Source: an uncultured Eubacteriales bacterium (lineage in GTDB: Bacteria; Bacillota; Clostridia; Lachnospirales; Lachnospiraceae). Taken from it: a stretch of 64,000 nucleotides of DNA. The translations under genes were made by a program, and so were the position numbers. Positions 15,468-23,124 of this stretch are shown here, piece after piece; position 1 is the stretch's first letter, and each line of letters begins with the position of its first letter. Where the stretch lies: the NCBI GenBank assembly GCA_900314885.1, contig OMWY01000006.1, positions 50,039-114,038 on the forward strand. The letters are read 5' to 3'. The notes below the pieces were generated by a model. The model was not told the DNA's origin. It worked only from the letters and a program-made list of their open reading frames with translations, and ran no database searches.

Positions 15468-16328
15468 ATGGATAACAACCATGAAAAGCGGGAGCATAAA
15501 CGTTCCTTAAAGTATTGGGAAGCAGCCAAGAGGCTGAACCCAATTGATGATGTCATGTTCAGGAAGATGGCAGAGAATAAGGATTTTTGTGAGGAAATTC
15601 TCAGGGCTATTCTTGAAGACAAGAACCTGACAGTGATTGAGGCCACTCCTCAGTGGACCGGAAATAATCTGCGGGGAAGGTCAGTAATACTCGACACCAA
15701 GTGCGTAATCGGGAATGGAACTCAGATTGATATTGAGGTGCAGAAGTCAGATAATGACGACCATCAGAGGCGTGTGAGATATAATGGAGCGGTCCTGACA
15801 ACAAATTTGACTGTAAAAGGCACAATGTTTAAGGATATACCGAATGTGTGTATTGTCTATATCTCACGTTTTGATGTCTTCGATGATAATTTTTCATTGT
15901 ACCATGTAGACCGAGTAGTACGTGAAACAAGAAAACTTGTGGATAATGGCTTTTATGAAGTCTATGTAAACGCTAAAGTAAGGGATGGCTCAGATGTGTC
16001 GGAGTTGATGGAAATATTTACAGATGATAGTACTTACAATCCAAAGTTCCCGATAACTTCGGAGACTAAGAAACACTATAAAAACGACGAAGGAGGAATA
16101 GAAACCATGTGTGATATTATGCAAGAACTGATTGATGAATCGAATGCCGAGGTTAGAAAAGAAGGAATGGAAGAAGGCAAGAAAAAAGGAAGAGCAGAAG
16201 AAAGAGAACAGATAATTTCTCAAGCCCTAAGGAGTGGCAATTCAGCGGAGGCAGTCGCATCATTTTTACAGCTTCCGGTTGAGGATGTAAAGAGAGTTAA
16301 GGATAAGATGAATAAAGTGACTGCATAA
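15468..16328 (+). CDS. Rpn/PD-(D/E)XK nuclease family transposase-like protein
   Basis: The 286 residues belong to the PDDEXK_2/Rpn group (recombination-promoting nucleases, often annotated as 'PD-(D/E)XK nuclease family transposase'). Typical blocks are NPIDDVMFRKMAENKDFCEEIL at the start and a nuclease core LDTKCVIGNGTQIDIEVQ with the acidic residues and the ExQ variant of the ExK motif. A charged coiled tail rich in Glu and Lys (about 225-260) follows, then a short helical C-terminus (EAVASFLQLPVEDVKRV). E. coli Rpn proteins cut DNA and promote RecA-independent recombination; here that role is inferred. The ATG at 15468 has the site AGAAAGGGG. It directly adjoins the truncated serine hydrolase copy. 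Confidence 0.85.
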   Translation: MDNNHEKREHKRSLKYWEAAKRLNPIDDVMFRKMAENKDFCEEILRAILEDKNLTVIEATPQWTGNNLRGRSVILDTKCVIGNGTQIDIEVQKSDNDDHQRRVRYNGAVLTTNLTVKGTMFKDIPNVCIVYISRFDVFDDNFSLYHVDRVVRETRKLVDNGFYEVYVNAKVRDGSDVSELMEIFTDDSTYNPKFPITSETKKHYKNDEGGIETMCDIMQELIDESNAEVRKEGMEEGKKKGRAEEREQIISQALRSGNSAEAVASFLQLPVEDVKRVKDKMNKVTA

Positions 16329-16351
16329 TTGAAAAAGGATGCGGATGATGG

Positions 16352-16609
16352 ATGTATTGGATAGTATTTCTGCCAAAGAGGCAGGCTACATCCGATACCG
16401 CAAAATTCCCACTTATTTCGCAAGGGTACGGCATGCAGCTATGGCACAATAACCATGGTGGCTTTTTCTTCTACGGTCTATATGGGCAGTTCGGCTTCTG
16501 CTTCCCGATAAAGGGCGAGTCTCCTCTCCTTGTCGCAACCACCGCCCATATCGAACCTGCGACAGAGAATCAGACGCTTTACGATATTATCGTAAAGCAC
16601 CTATTATAA
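16352..16609 (+). pseudogene. C-terminal fragment of a beta-lactamase-fold serine hydrolase (copy A)
   Basis: From about the Trp at residue 3 to the end, this 85-residue frame is nearly identical to the C-terminus of the longer fragment at 20754-21389 (TAKFPLISQGYGMQ, HGGFFFYGLYGQFGFCFP, HIEPATENQTLYDIIVKHLL). Homology ends close to 16352, so only the last strand-helix segment of the family remains and the catalytic Ser-x-x-Lys and Tyr motifs are absent. It is the left member of a duplication that recurs downstream. A GGGTCAGACCCC palindrome follows at 16623. Confidence 0.75.
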
Positions 16610-16620
16610 TATCGATCTCA

Positions 16621-16650
16621 TTGTAATAAGGGTCAGACCCCCTTTATTTT
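16621..16650. repeat. GGGTCAGACCCC-type REP element, copy 1
   Basis: The palindrome aaggg-tcaga-cccctt shares its left side, including gtaataagggtcagacccc, with the element at 20724-20744. Palindromes of this type are seen in many genomes as RAYT-associated REP sequences. It lies between serine hydrolase copy A and the brnTA promoter. Confidence 0.6.
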
Positions 16651-16666
16651 ATCAATAGATAAGATG

Positions 16667-16709
16667 TTGACAAAATGGCGGTATTGCGGTATAATTATAT
16701 TATAATTAT
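16667..16709 (+). promoter_or_regulatory. brnTA promoter with AT-rich palindromic operator
   Basis: Perfect TTGACA (16667-16672), 17-base spacer, TATAAT (16690-16695). Directly after the -10 box is the inverted repeat aattata-t-tataatt (about 16693-16707), suited to autoregulation by a ribbon-helix-helix antitoxin such as BrnA. Confidence 0.75.
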
Positions 16710-16727
16710 GTTTAGGAGTATTATTGT

Positions 16728-17014
16728 ATGTTATCTTTCGAATGGGATGATAATAAGAACAAGATTAACATCAAGAAACATGGCATATCGTTCGAAGAAG
16801 CAAGAACGGTGTTCTTTGATGATTACGCAATTTTGTTCGATGATCCAGAGCACTCCGATACAGAGGATAGATTTTTCTCCTTATCGGCATGAGTGATACA
16901 GCTAATATTTGTATTGTTTGCCACTGTTATAGGGAATCTGATGCCGTTGTAAGAATTATTTCAGCAAGAAAAGCCACTAAGAAGGAGGCGGATGTCTATG
17001 TTAGAGGAATATGA
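16728..17014 (+). pseudogene. brnT: BrnT-family RNase toxin, frameshifted
   Basis: BrnT is a RelE-like ribonuclease toxin. The frame from ATG 16728 reads MLSFEWDDNKNKINIKKHG and continues through FEEARTVFFDDYAILFDDPEHSDTEDRF, then ends at TGA 16890. The rest of the family (LIGMSDTANICIVCHCYRESD and RIISARKATKKE) is present in the -1 frame up to TGA 17012. The shift falls in a run of five T at 16872-16876. One missing base there explains it, either by real mutation, slippage (phase variation) or sequencing error. The upstream site is TTAGGAG. The 3' end overlaps the antitoxin start, as is usual for brnTA. Confidence 0.8.
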
Positions 17015-17213
17015 CATTGCAAAGTTAAGCCCAAAGCCTAACCCATATTCTAAGAAACTGAAAAAACAAATTACTATTAACCTCGCGTCATATGTTGTCG
17101 ACTACTTCAAAAACGAGTCAGAAGAAACCGGAATTCCATATCAGACTCTAATCAACCTATACTTAGAAGACTGTGTTGACAACAAGCGCAAGGTAAACAT
17201 GGTCTGGAAATAG
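16992..17213 (+). CDS. brnA: BrnA-family antitoxin (ribbon-helix-helix)
   Basis: A 73-residue protein whose central part (KKLKKQITINLASYVVDYFKNESEETGIPYQTLINLYLEDCV) is a CopG/BrnA-type ribbon-helix-helix domain. It binds DNA as a dimer and neutralises BrnT. AAGGAGG precedes the ATG at 16992; a second ATG at 16998 is possible. It overlaps the end of the frameshifted brnT by about 20 bases. The antitoxin is intact while the toxin is not, so the pair may now be harmless or subject to slippage. A strong bidirectional terminator follows. Confidence 0.82.
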   Translation: MSMLEEYDIAKLSPKPNPYSKKLKKQITINLASYVVDYFKNESEETGIPYQTLINLYLEDCVDNKRKVNMVWK

Positions 17214-17221
17214 GCTATAAT

Positions 17222-17253
17222 AAAGGCAGCCCGAATTCCCCGGGCTGCCTTTT
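17222..17253. terminator. Bidirectional terminator between brnA and the HAD fragment
   Basis: Perfect 11-base arms aaggcagcccg (17223-17233) and cgggctgcctt (17241-17251) with T-rich flanks on both strands. The same stem core ggcagc...gctgcc recurs at 23086-23115 beside the full-length HAD gene, as part of the duplicated unit. Confidence 0.85.
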
Positions 17254-17260
17254 ATCTGAT

Positions 17261-17512
17261 TCACTTCACTGTTGCGCTTTCCTTATCTCCGTTTGCAATC
17301 TTCACGATATCGCCGACTCCGTCAAGCACAACCGACGGGCGGTAAGCGTATTCCTTAAGTGTCTCACGGGTACTGATTCCGGAGAGGACGAGGACAGTTG
17401 ACATGCCGGACTCCATGCCGGAAATGACATCGGTATCCATGCGGTCGCCTATCATTGCCACCTCTGCCGAATGGCAGCTAAGGAGCTTAAGCCAGATTCT
17501 CGTCAAAAGAGG
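17261..17512 (-). pseudogene. C-terminal fragment of the NagD-like HAD phosphatase (copy A)
   Basis: About 84 residues nearly identical to the end of the full gene at 23125-23934 (LKLLSCHSAE, MIGDRMDTDVISGMESGMS, GISTRETLKEYAYRPSVVLDG). Similarity stops at about 17512, where the 3' end of the LXG operon begins. Only the last HAD motif remains, so the fragment cannot be a working phosphatase. With serine hydrolase copy A it bounds the brnTA module in the same way as the full copies bound the HTH/HipA-like module. Confidence 0.8.
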
Positions 17513-17536
17513 ATATGTCATGCCAGCCCCATTAGT

Positions 17537-17866
17537 CTACAGCGATGCAAGTGCGGCACGGCAAGCAGCTAGTTCAATTTCTAGTTCAGTAATCTTTTGA
17601 GCAATCCTTTTTCGAGCATCACCTGTCTTATTAAAGTATCTATTTATTGCTATTTGACATTCAGAATGGCTATACATATATTTGTCATATTTATTTCCAC
17701 TCCATTTGCCTTTACATTCAAGTATTGCCATTTTCTTATTAGCATTAGTTTTAGCCTGATTTACTATGATTTCGATATGATGCGAAGCCCTTTCTAATCT
17801 GCCTATCTTTTCTTCAATATTACTGATTTCATTCTCTAGCGCAGCAGCATCTGCAATTCTTCCCAT
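17537..17866 (-). CDS. Small coiled-coil partner of the LXG effector (Lap2/DUF5082-like)
   Basis: The 109 residues are mostly two long amphipathic helices with heptad pattern (EISNIEEKIGRLERASHHIEI and ARKRIAQKITELEIELAACRAAL) around a KGKWSGNKYDKY turn with a Trp-x-Gly. This resembles the YwqH/DUF5082 group and the LXG-associated helical proteins that accompany LXG toxins to the type VII secretion system. It is the last gene of the effector operon, 15 bases after the 100-residue helical gene, with an AAAGGAGG site. Its role as delivery partner is inferred from position and fold; no secretion genes lie in the window. Confidence 0.6.
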   Translation of the reverse strand: MGRIADAAALENEISNIEEKIGRLERASHHIEIIVNQAKTNANKKMAILECKGKWSGNKYDKYMYSHSECQIAINRYFNKTGDARKRIAQKITELEIELAACRAALASL

Positions 17867-17881
17867 ACAATCCTCCTTTAA

Positions 17882-18184
17882 TCAAATGTTTTTATGTTTA
17901 ATATCACTTGCTAAGTTCGAATCTTCGTCTGCCATCATTGAAGCGGCTTCCCGGAAAGCCTTATTTATATTGAGCATAGAACAGGCATAATCCGTAAAAT
18001 TTTTGTTGAATGTCTTAGCGCGTATAACAATGTTCTCAAATGGGGCGGATTTCATTTCATCCTCTGACACAGTGCACTTTGTTCCCGACATATTTTCGCA
18101 TATGTCCTCGAGTCTCATTAAATAACGGGAAAATGTTGTGTTATTTAATGCAATTTTATCCGGTGCGTTATTCAATGCTTCCAT
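17882..18184 (-). CDS. Small helical WXG100/Lap1-like partner of the LXG effector
   Basis: A 100-residue helical protein without signal peptide. Helices at about 12-32 and 55-85 are joined by a short loop, the size and form of LXG-associated Lap1 proteins (TIGR04197/DUF3130-like) and distantly of WXG100 proteins. No clear WxG is visible. It lies 19 bases after the lipoprotein gene and 15 bases before the coiled-coil partner, with an AAGGAG site. In described loci the small partners usually precede the LXG gene; here they follow it. Function is inferred from context. Confidence 0.55.
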   Translation of the reverse strand: MEALNNAPDKIALNNTTFSRYLMRLEDICENMSGTKCTVSEDEMKSAPFENIVIRAKTFNKNFTDYACSMLNINKAFREAASMMADEDSNLASDIKHKNI

Positions 18185-18203
18185 TACAACTTACTCCTTA
18201 ACA

Positions 18204-19091
18204 TTATTCATCTGTGTTTTCAGAAAAGGTATACGAGTATATCGATGGATGATTATAAATCGAATCATCAATGATATAGAGCGTATTTCCTTCCCAGTCA
18301 AAATTTATCGATACAAAATTATCTTCGCCAGTTTTCGGTGATATAGTAGTGAAAACCCTGTAATCTTCTTTTGACATATCCCTCTCAGGAAAGCTTTTCT
18401 CACGTATATCCACCTCGTAAATAACATTGTTCTGTAAGACAAATACTGTAGTTCCTATAAAGCCGACAATTCTTGAATTATTATCGATTGTATCATAAAC
18501 AATCTCATTACTACCATCAGTTGGGTTTAGTCTGAGCAAAATGTCTCTACCAACAAAAATCTGCGATAATCTTGTGAGGCCATAGTTCCTTAAGCTAGGG
18601 TTTCCATAATTTGCAGTAACCGTCATCACACTATAAATATCATTATTTTCTACACATGTGTGAGACGCATAAATATCACTTTTGGCATATTTATCATTGT
18701 CAAGGCATTCTATCTCGTATGAATAACTATCTTTATCAGATAACCAGAAATATTTACAGCTACCAAATTCATGTGAAAAATAAATATTCATATCCTTATA
18801 AGTTATATTCATGCTTTGCCGTAAAGCTTCTTTTGAGCCCTCTTCTATTTCTATAGTTCTTCCATCTTCACTATATCCATATATGTTACCATTGGATTCT
18901 TTCCAATAGAACTGATAATTTGGGCTATCTGCATTTACATTAATCTTGTCAGCTTCTCCTATATCTTTTAGATAATATATATTAGAGGCGTTTTCTCTAT
19001 CACCATTATATCCCATTATATGAGCGCATGATGCAATTAAAGCAGAACAAAAAAGGATTATAATCATATTAAGTATACTATGCTTGCTCAT
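18204..19091 (-). CDS. Lipoprotein co-encoded with the LXG effector, candidate immunity protein
   Basis: The 295 residues begin with a lipoprotein signal peptide ending in LIASC (Cys about 22), so the mature protein is anchored on the outer face of the membrane. The rest is beta-rich with repeated hydrophobic strands (IVGFIGTTVFVLQNNVIYEVDI, GNTLYIIDDSIYNHPSIYSY), reminiscent of a small beta-propeller. I recognise no family. Its ATG overlaps the effector stop by 4 bases (ATGA), typical of toxin-immunity pairs. An extracytoplasmic immunity protein would fit an effector that acts in the cell envelope, or the protein could be a surface receptor. This is inference. Confidence 0.6.
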   Translation of the reverse strand: MSKHSILNMIIILFCSALIASCAHIMGYNGDRENASNIYYLKDIGEADKINVNADSPNYQFYWKESNGNIYGYSEDGRTIEIEEGSKEALRQSMNITYKDMNIYFSHEFGSCKYFWLSDKDSYSYEIECLDNDKYAKSDIYASHTCVENNDIYSVMTVTANYGNPSLRNYGLTRLSQIFVGRDILLRLNPTDGSNEIVYDTIDNNSRIVGFIGTTVFVLQNNVIYEVDIREKSFPERDMSKEDYRVFTTISPKTGEDNFVSINFDWEGNTLYIIDDSIYNHPSIYSYTFSENTDE

Positions 19092-20611
19092 TTACTTTTC
19101 ACTCCAATAACAGAAATACTCTTACCTTTTTGGTTGCCACTTGGGTCAATGTTCTTAATTGCGTCAGATAGTGATAAATATCCATCAGAGACAGCATATG
19201 GTATGCGGGCATTATGAATATAATATGTCCTTTTCCCTGCTTTATCAGTAGTGACACTTATATTTACTGTATGTATTTCATTACTTACAGAACTTTTGTC
19301 ATTATATGCTGTGACTACGTAAGTATCATACTTTTCACCGAATGAATCGATACTATATTTATCAATTGCATCATCGGTATTGGCAATAATCATATTTACC
19401 TTATAGCCCTTATCTTTAAAGAATTGATAATCGGCAGCCGGCGATGAGCCAAATTCGCCTTTTAGCAATGGTCCCTGCTTTTCGAAGTAGGTTATCATAG
19501 AGGCCAGGTCGCTTGGATGAATATCGGCTCCTAAGGAGACAAGAGCATTATAAGCAGCGATTATTTCGCATCCGGAATAGCTCATATTTGATATTTTGCT
19601 GTTACCGAACTTTACATAAGACCATTCATCATCAGATTGGTTTTCGATATACCCAGTGCTACTAAATAATGCAGCTTTATGTACTATAACGTAGCTGTAG
19701 TTATGTTTAAAGTTCTCACCAATATAGCTGCTGTTAATATTATTAGATAGTATCGAGAACTGTCTCATAATCTCTTCCACATATATGATATCCCAGTTTG
19801 AAAGCTTTGGGATAATATGATAAAGCTCATTTTGGGCTCCTGTAATTCCGCCTGTAATGAAATGATAGAGAATCTGAATAGCATATATATTACATTTTAC
19901 GGTATTTATAGCATGGTTTGTCATAAATGGCTCTAAATATATTTTAGCAGCTGAAATTGCTTCGACAAGGCTTTTATTAAACTCGATTGTAAGCTCTTGC
20001 GTAAGTAACAATCCGTAGCCCTCTAACGCACCCTTCGATAAGTTAGTCCGTAATTTTCCATTCAGTTCTTTTACAGCACCATATTGAGTTTTACGCGCCA
20101 TTACTGTCTCTAAATCTATAAGGTCGTTGTTGAGTTTAGTAGCTATTTTTCTCATCGAATCGAGAGAGTCCGTTATGACATCTTCTCTTGGTGCAGACAA
20201 AGCTATAATATCGCTTATACTCGAAAGCTCTCCTCTGATTGGATTAGCAACATCCAAGGTAAAATCTGAGCTCATCTTTCTACAACCGGAGATGACATTC
20301 TCTAATGTTTCAGAATCAAAGTAGCCCCTGTCTGAATTATCTATGTCTTTTAAGCTGCTATAGTAACCAGCCAGATTAAGCATATTTTGCCTGAACTCGT
20401 TATAAAGGCTCTGTACTGTCGGAAGGCAAACTCCTTCCATAACAGCCATCATGGCTTCTGCTGTCTTTCCTTCTATGCACCTTGAGCTATCGAAGTTATC
20501 TATAGTCTTAGTAAGCTCTGAGAGGTAATTTCTGTACTTGACAGTGATCTTATCAAGTGAATCCAGTGTAGACTCAACCACACTTGTTTTTATCAGGTAT
20601 CCTTTAGACAT
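19088..20611 (-). CDS. LXG-domain effector with C-terminal C39-like cysteine peptidase
   Basis: The 507-residue protein has no signal peptide. Residues 1-210 are helical with an LXG-type pattern (FDSSRCIEGKTAEAM near 40-54), the delivery module of type VII-secreted toxins. Residues 210-330 form a helical linker. Residues 340-500 match the C39-like/papain-fold peptidase group. They have NMSYSGCEIIAAYNALVSLG (Cys348 at a helix start), EIHTV (His447) and YIHNAR (Asn467) as a likely triad. The protein may cleave a peptide target in a competitor's envelope, or process a partner. It is the first gene of a four-gene operon with its own promoter, and the next gene overlaps it by 4 bases. The site GGAGGG precedes ATG 20611. 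The fold call is good; the substrate is unknown. Confidence 0.72.
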   Translation of the reverse strand: MSKGYLIKTSVVESTLDSLDKITVKYRNYLSELTKTIDNFDSSRCIEGKTAEAMMAVMEGVCLPTVQSLYNEFRQNMLNLAGYYSSLKDIDNSDRGYFDSETLENVISGCRKMSSDFTLDVANPIRGELSSISDIIALSAPREDVITDSLDSMRKIATKLNNDLIDLETVMARKTQYGAVKELNGKLRTNLSKGALEGYGLLLTQELTIEFNKSLVEAISAAKIYLEPFMTNHAINTVKCNIYAIQILYHFITGGITGAQNELYHIIPKLSNWDIIYVEEIMRQFSILSNNINSSYIGENFKHNYSYVIVHKAALFSSTGYIENQSDDEWSYVKFGNSKISNMSYSGCEIIAAYNALVSLGADIHPSDLASMITYFEKQGPLLKGEFGSSPAADYQFFKDKGYKVNMIIANTDDAIDKYSIDSFGEKYDTYVVTAYNDKSSVSNEIHTVNISVTTDKAGKRTYYIHNARIPYAVSDGYLSLSDAIKNIDPSGNQKGKSISVIGVKSK

Positions 20612-20652
20612 ATGAATCCCTCCGGTTTTATGTTTGTCAACAGTTCGTGGAT

Positions 20653-20681
20653 ATTATAGTCCAAGAAACCTGATATGTCAA
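20653..20681 (-). promoter_or_regulatory. Consensus promoter of the LXG effector operon
   Basis: On the minus strand TTGACA (20681-20676), 17-base spacer, TATAAT (20658-20653), about 42 bases upstream of the effector ATG. The perfect consensus suggests strong, possibly constitutive expression. Confidence 0.85.
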
Positions 20682-20723
20682 TACTTGGGCGTGAAAATAT
20701 TTAGGATTTTATGCGTAATTATG

Positions 20724-20748
20724 TAATAAGGGTCAGACCCCCATTATT
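20724..20748. repeat. GGGTCAGACCCC-type REP element, copy 2
   Basis: Shares gtaataagggtcagacccc with 16623-16641. It lies exactly where the 5' truncation of serine hydrolase copy B begins, and beside the LXG promoter, so it marks a likely recombination or insertion junction. Confidence 0.65.
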
Positions 20749-20753
20749 GCCTC

Positions 20754-21389
20754 ATGATGAGAAGCTGCCACACAAGAACCACATATAAGAAGGATTCATG
20801 TACTGAAAACTGGGTGGAAAGCTTCTTTAAAGTCGCTCCCGATAAAGAACCGGGAACGCATTTTGACTATGACACCGGCGCATCGCATACGCTTGCGGCT
20901 CTGGTAGAGAAAATTACAGGTGAGAAATTAATGGATTTTCTAAGAGAGCGTATATTAAAATATATTGGCTTTTCCGAAGATGCTTACATTCTGTCCGACC
21001 CTTTCGGAACCTCTATAGGAGGATCCGGACTTTTCGCCACAAGCCGCGACCTGATGAAACTTCTCTATTTATATGCAAATGGCGGAAAGACTGTCTGTAC
21101 CGACAGAATAGAGAGAGAATTAATTCCTGCATGGTACGTTGCGAAAGCTACCGCTAAGCTCTCAGCTACAGCCGAGACCGCAAAATTTCCACTCATTTCG
21201 CAGGGGTACGGCATGCAGGTATGGCACGACAATCATGGCGGCTTTTTCTTCTATGGTCTCTATGGGCAGTTCGGCTTCTGCTTTCCTAAAGAGGGCGAGG
21301 CTCCTCTCCTTGTTGTCACCACCGCCCATATCGAACCTGCGACAGAGAATCAGACGCTTTACGATATTATCGTAAAGCACCTATTATAA
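20754..21389 (+). pseudogene. Beta-lactamase-fold serine hydrolase, N-terminus missing (copy B)
   Basis: The frame holds the C-terminal two thirds of a class C-like serine hydrolase. It starts within the LLTMRSCHT region after the catalytic Ser-x-x-Lys and runs through EPGTHFDYDTGASHTLAALVEKITGEKL (Tyr motif), GGSGLFATSRDLMKLLYLYANGG and the C-terminal HGGFFFYGLYGQFGFCFP block. The first 100 or so residues with the nucleophile are absent and the homology begins right after the REP element at 20724-20748. There is no clear ribosome binding site at 20754. Such enzymes act on peptides or esters in the periplasm or cytoplasm; this copy is probably dead. Its C-terminus is duplicated at 16352-16609. 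Confidence 0.75.
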
Positions 21390-21416
21390 TCTCAATCTCA
21401 TAAGTATAAATTTTGC

Positions 21417-21459
21417 TTGACAAGTATCCGATATGGATATATAATCGATATATATATCC
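21417..21459 (+). promoter_or_regulatory. Promoter and operator half-sites of the HTH/HipA-like module
   Basis: Perfect TTGACA (21417-21422), 17-base spacer, TATAAT (21440-21445). Three tatcc/ggata half-sites at 21426-21430, 21435-21439 and 21455-21459 overlap the spacer and the start region. The first pair forms tatcc-gatat-ggata, a good operator for the HTH partner. Confidence 0.75.
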
Positions 21460-21489
21460 AATTAGGTTATACACTAATGGAGGTTTCAT

Positions 21490-21900
21490 ATGCGGTTTGT
21501 TAAGGAAATCAGACTGGATAGTGGCATGACTCAGAAGGATTTCGCAAAAAGGTTTGGTATCCCCCTCAGCACTCTTAGGAAGTGGGAACAGGGCGAGGCA
21601 AAGCCAGCTCCTTATTTTGTGAAGCTCCTTGATAAGTCAATACCGGGAAATTCTGATAATAGAGTAAAAATTACATCCGGAAATAGTAATGTATATTATT
21701 TTGATAAAGAGAGAAAAATATTCAGCGATTCGAAGGGAACCGATATTCCTCTTGATGTCGATATCTCCGGTGTTAACGAAAAAAATCTCGGATTATACCT
21801 TAATGATCTTTTTGAAGGTTACTATAAGATAACAGAAAAATTTAAACGAGATTGCGAGCTGGATGTAAAAGAAAATATTACCTGGATTGATTGGGAGTAA
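21490..21900 (+). CDS. HTH antitoxin-like partner of a HipA-like kinase
   Basis: The 136 residues begin with a Cro/XRE-type helix-turn-helix (VKEIRLDSGMTQKDFAKRFG and PLSTLRKWEQGE, about 3-40). A C-terminal domain of about 80 residues follows, with an acidic end (ENITWIDWE). In HipBA-type modules the HTH protein binds the operator and holds the kinase inactive. The extra C-terminal domain is longer than in classical HipB. The stop is 2 bases before the kinase ATG, so the genes are co-translated. AATGGAGG precedes ATG 21490. Operator-like half-sites lie in the promoter. Confidence 0.75.
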   Translation: MRFVKEIRLDSGMTQKDFAKRFGIPLSTLRKWEQGEAKPAPYFVKLLDKSIPGNSDNRVKITSGNSNVYYFDKERKIFSDSKGTDIPLDVDISGVNEKNLGLYLNDLFEGYYKITEKFKRDCELDVKENITWIDWE

Positions 21901-21902
21901 TT

Positions 21903-23087
21903 ATGGCGGAATATTTTTTAATGCACAAAAATATACCTGTCTGCCTTATGGAAATCGACGATAACGGAAACATCGGCAAGGTCAGACGAAGTGTAGAGAA
22001 CATGGCTCATTTTCCCCTCGGCGGGCAGATGAATAATATGAAATTCCATGAGTGGTGGAGAGACAGGGCGATTCCTAAGACCCGCCATGGAGCAAAGTCT
22101 GCCCTTAATAAGCTTGGTTATTCGTCTACTGCAAGCGCGCTCGTAAATAACCTTGCTCTAAGCCTTTCTGATTGTTACTGGATATGCCCTCGTGAAGAGC
22201 ATTTAACATGGGAAGAGGTTAACCTCTTCACTAATGACTTTGTTGACTCATTTGGTGAGATAACTATTAATAATGATTATATTGTTGATCTTCGAGACAG
22301 AACAAAATTTAGTTCAGCGACATCGCAGGGGGAATTACAAAAAAAATGGTGCATAGATAAGTCGGGCCGCAGATATTTAATAAAGGGCAACTACGGAAAT
22401 TCTTACCAGCAGAGCCTTAATGAAATTTTCGCGACAGATTTACATGAGAAACAACGTTTTGATAATTATACAAAGTATAGTCTTGGCAAGCTCACTCTTT
22501 CTGAAGGAAGGGAGGGCCTTGGGTGCCTCAGCTATGATTTCTGCAGTGAGAATCTCGAAAGCATATCGGCCTGGGAATTATTGCAGACGGTTAAATTAAA
22601 ACAAAACGAGTCTTATTATTACCCACTTAAGGAGGTGTGCATGGGCCTTGGCATGAGTGAGGCATATTTTAATAATTTCATGGATTACGAAATTATATCG
22701 GATTTTTTGATTACCAATATCGACAGGCATATGAATAATATTGCGGTTGTAAGGGACCCGGATACATTGGAGCTAAAGGGGTTTGCGCCTATTTATGACT
22801 CCGGTAATTCCATGTTTTATAATCTGACCTATGAAGAACTGCAGAACGTGCATTTAGATAAGATTAAAACACATTCTTTTATCGAGCTCGAGCGTAGGCT
22901 GCTGCAATATGTGCACAACAGAGAAATACTTGATTTAAACAAATTAAATTCAGATTTTAGCATATATGATGAAGACATTTATGAGCGCCATGCAAGAATA
23001 CCAAAGCTTAAAGAACTGTTTGAAAGAAAAGTGGATGCGTTAGCTGCTTTCCAATCCGGAAAGGACATATGGAAAGAAAAAAGATAA
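21903..23087 (+). CDS. HipA-like protein kinase, probable toxin
   Basis: The 394-residue protein has HipA/CtkA-like kinase motifs: RRYLIKG (Lys161, ATP phosphates), FLITNIDRHMNNIAVVRD (catalytic Asp274 with Asn279) and the metal-binding PIYDSGNS (Asp299). The N-terminal 130 residues (EWWRDRAIPKTRHGAKSALNKLG) are not those of classical HipA, so this is a divergent lineage seen in gut Firmicutes. HipA toxins phosphorylate tRNA synthetases; the target here is unknown. ATG 21903 with GGGAG 5 bases upstream is preferred to the TTG at 21891. A terminator overlaps its stop. The module lies between serine hydrolase copy B and the HAD gene, mirroring brnTA. Confidence 0.75.
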   Translation: MAEYFLMHKNIPVCLMEIDDNGNIGKVRRSVENMAHFPLGGQMNNMKFHEWWRDRAIPKTRHGAKSALNKLGYSSTASALVNNLALSLSDCYWICPREEHLTWEEVNLFTNDFVDSFGEITINNDYIVDLRDRTKFSSATSQGELQKKWCIDKSGRRYLIKGNYGNSYQQSLNEIFATDLHEKQRFDNYTKYSLGKLTLSEGREGLGCLSYDFCSENLESISAWELLQTVKLKQNESYYYPLKEVCMGLGMSEAYFNNFMDYEIISDFLITNIDRHMNNIAVVRDPDTLELKGFAPIYDSGNSMFYNLTYEELQNVHLDKIKTHSFIELERRLLQYVHNREILDLNKLNSDFSIYDEDIYERHARIPKLKELFERKVDALAAFQSGKDIWKEKR

Positions 23088-23118
23088 GGCAGCTTAGGGT
23101 TCCCCAAGCTGCCTTTTA
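23086..23118. terminator. Bidirectional terminator between the HipA-like gene and the HAD gene
   Basis: Arms aaggcagctt (23086-23095) and aagctgcctt (23106-23115). The first arm includes the last bases of the kinase stop codon. Homologous to the terminator at 17222-17253 but with a different loop. Confidence 0.8.
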
Positions 23119-23124
23119 TCTGAT

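Noticed and set aside
16675..16896. 73-codon open frame over the brnT start
   Set aside because: It begins inside the promoter and reads out of frame with the recognisable BrnT protein.
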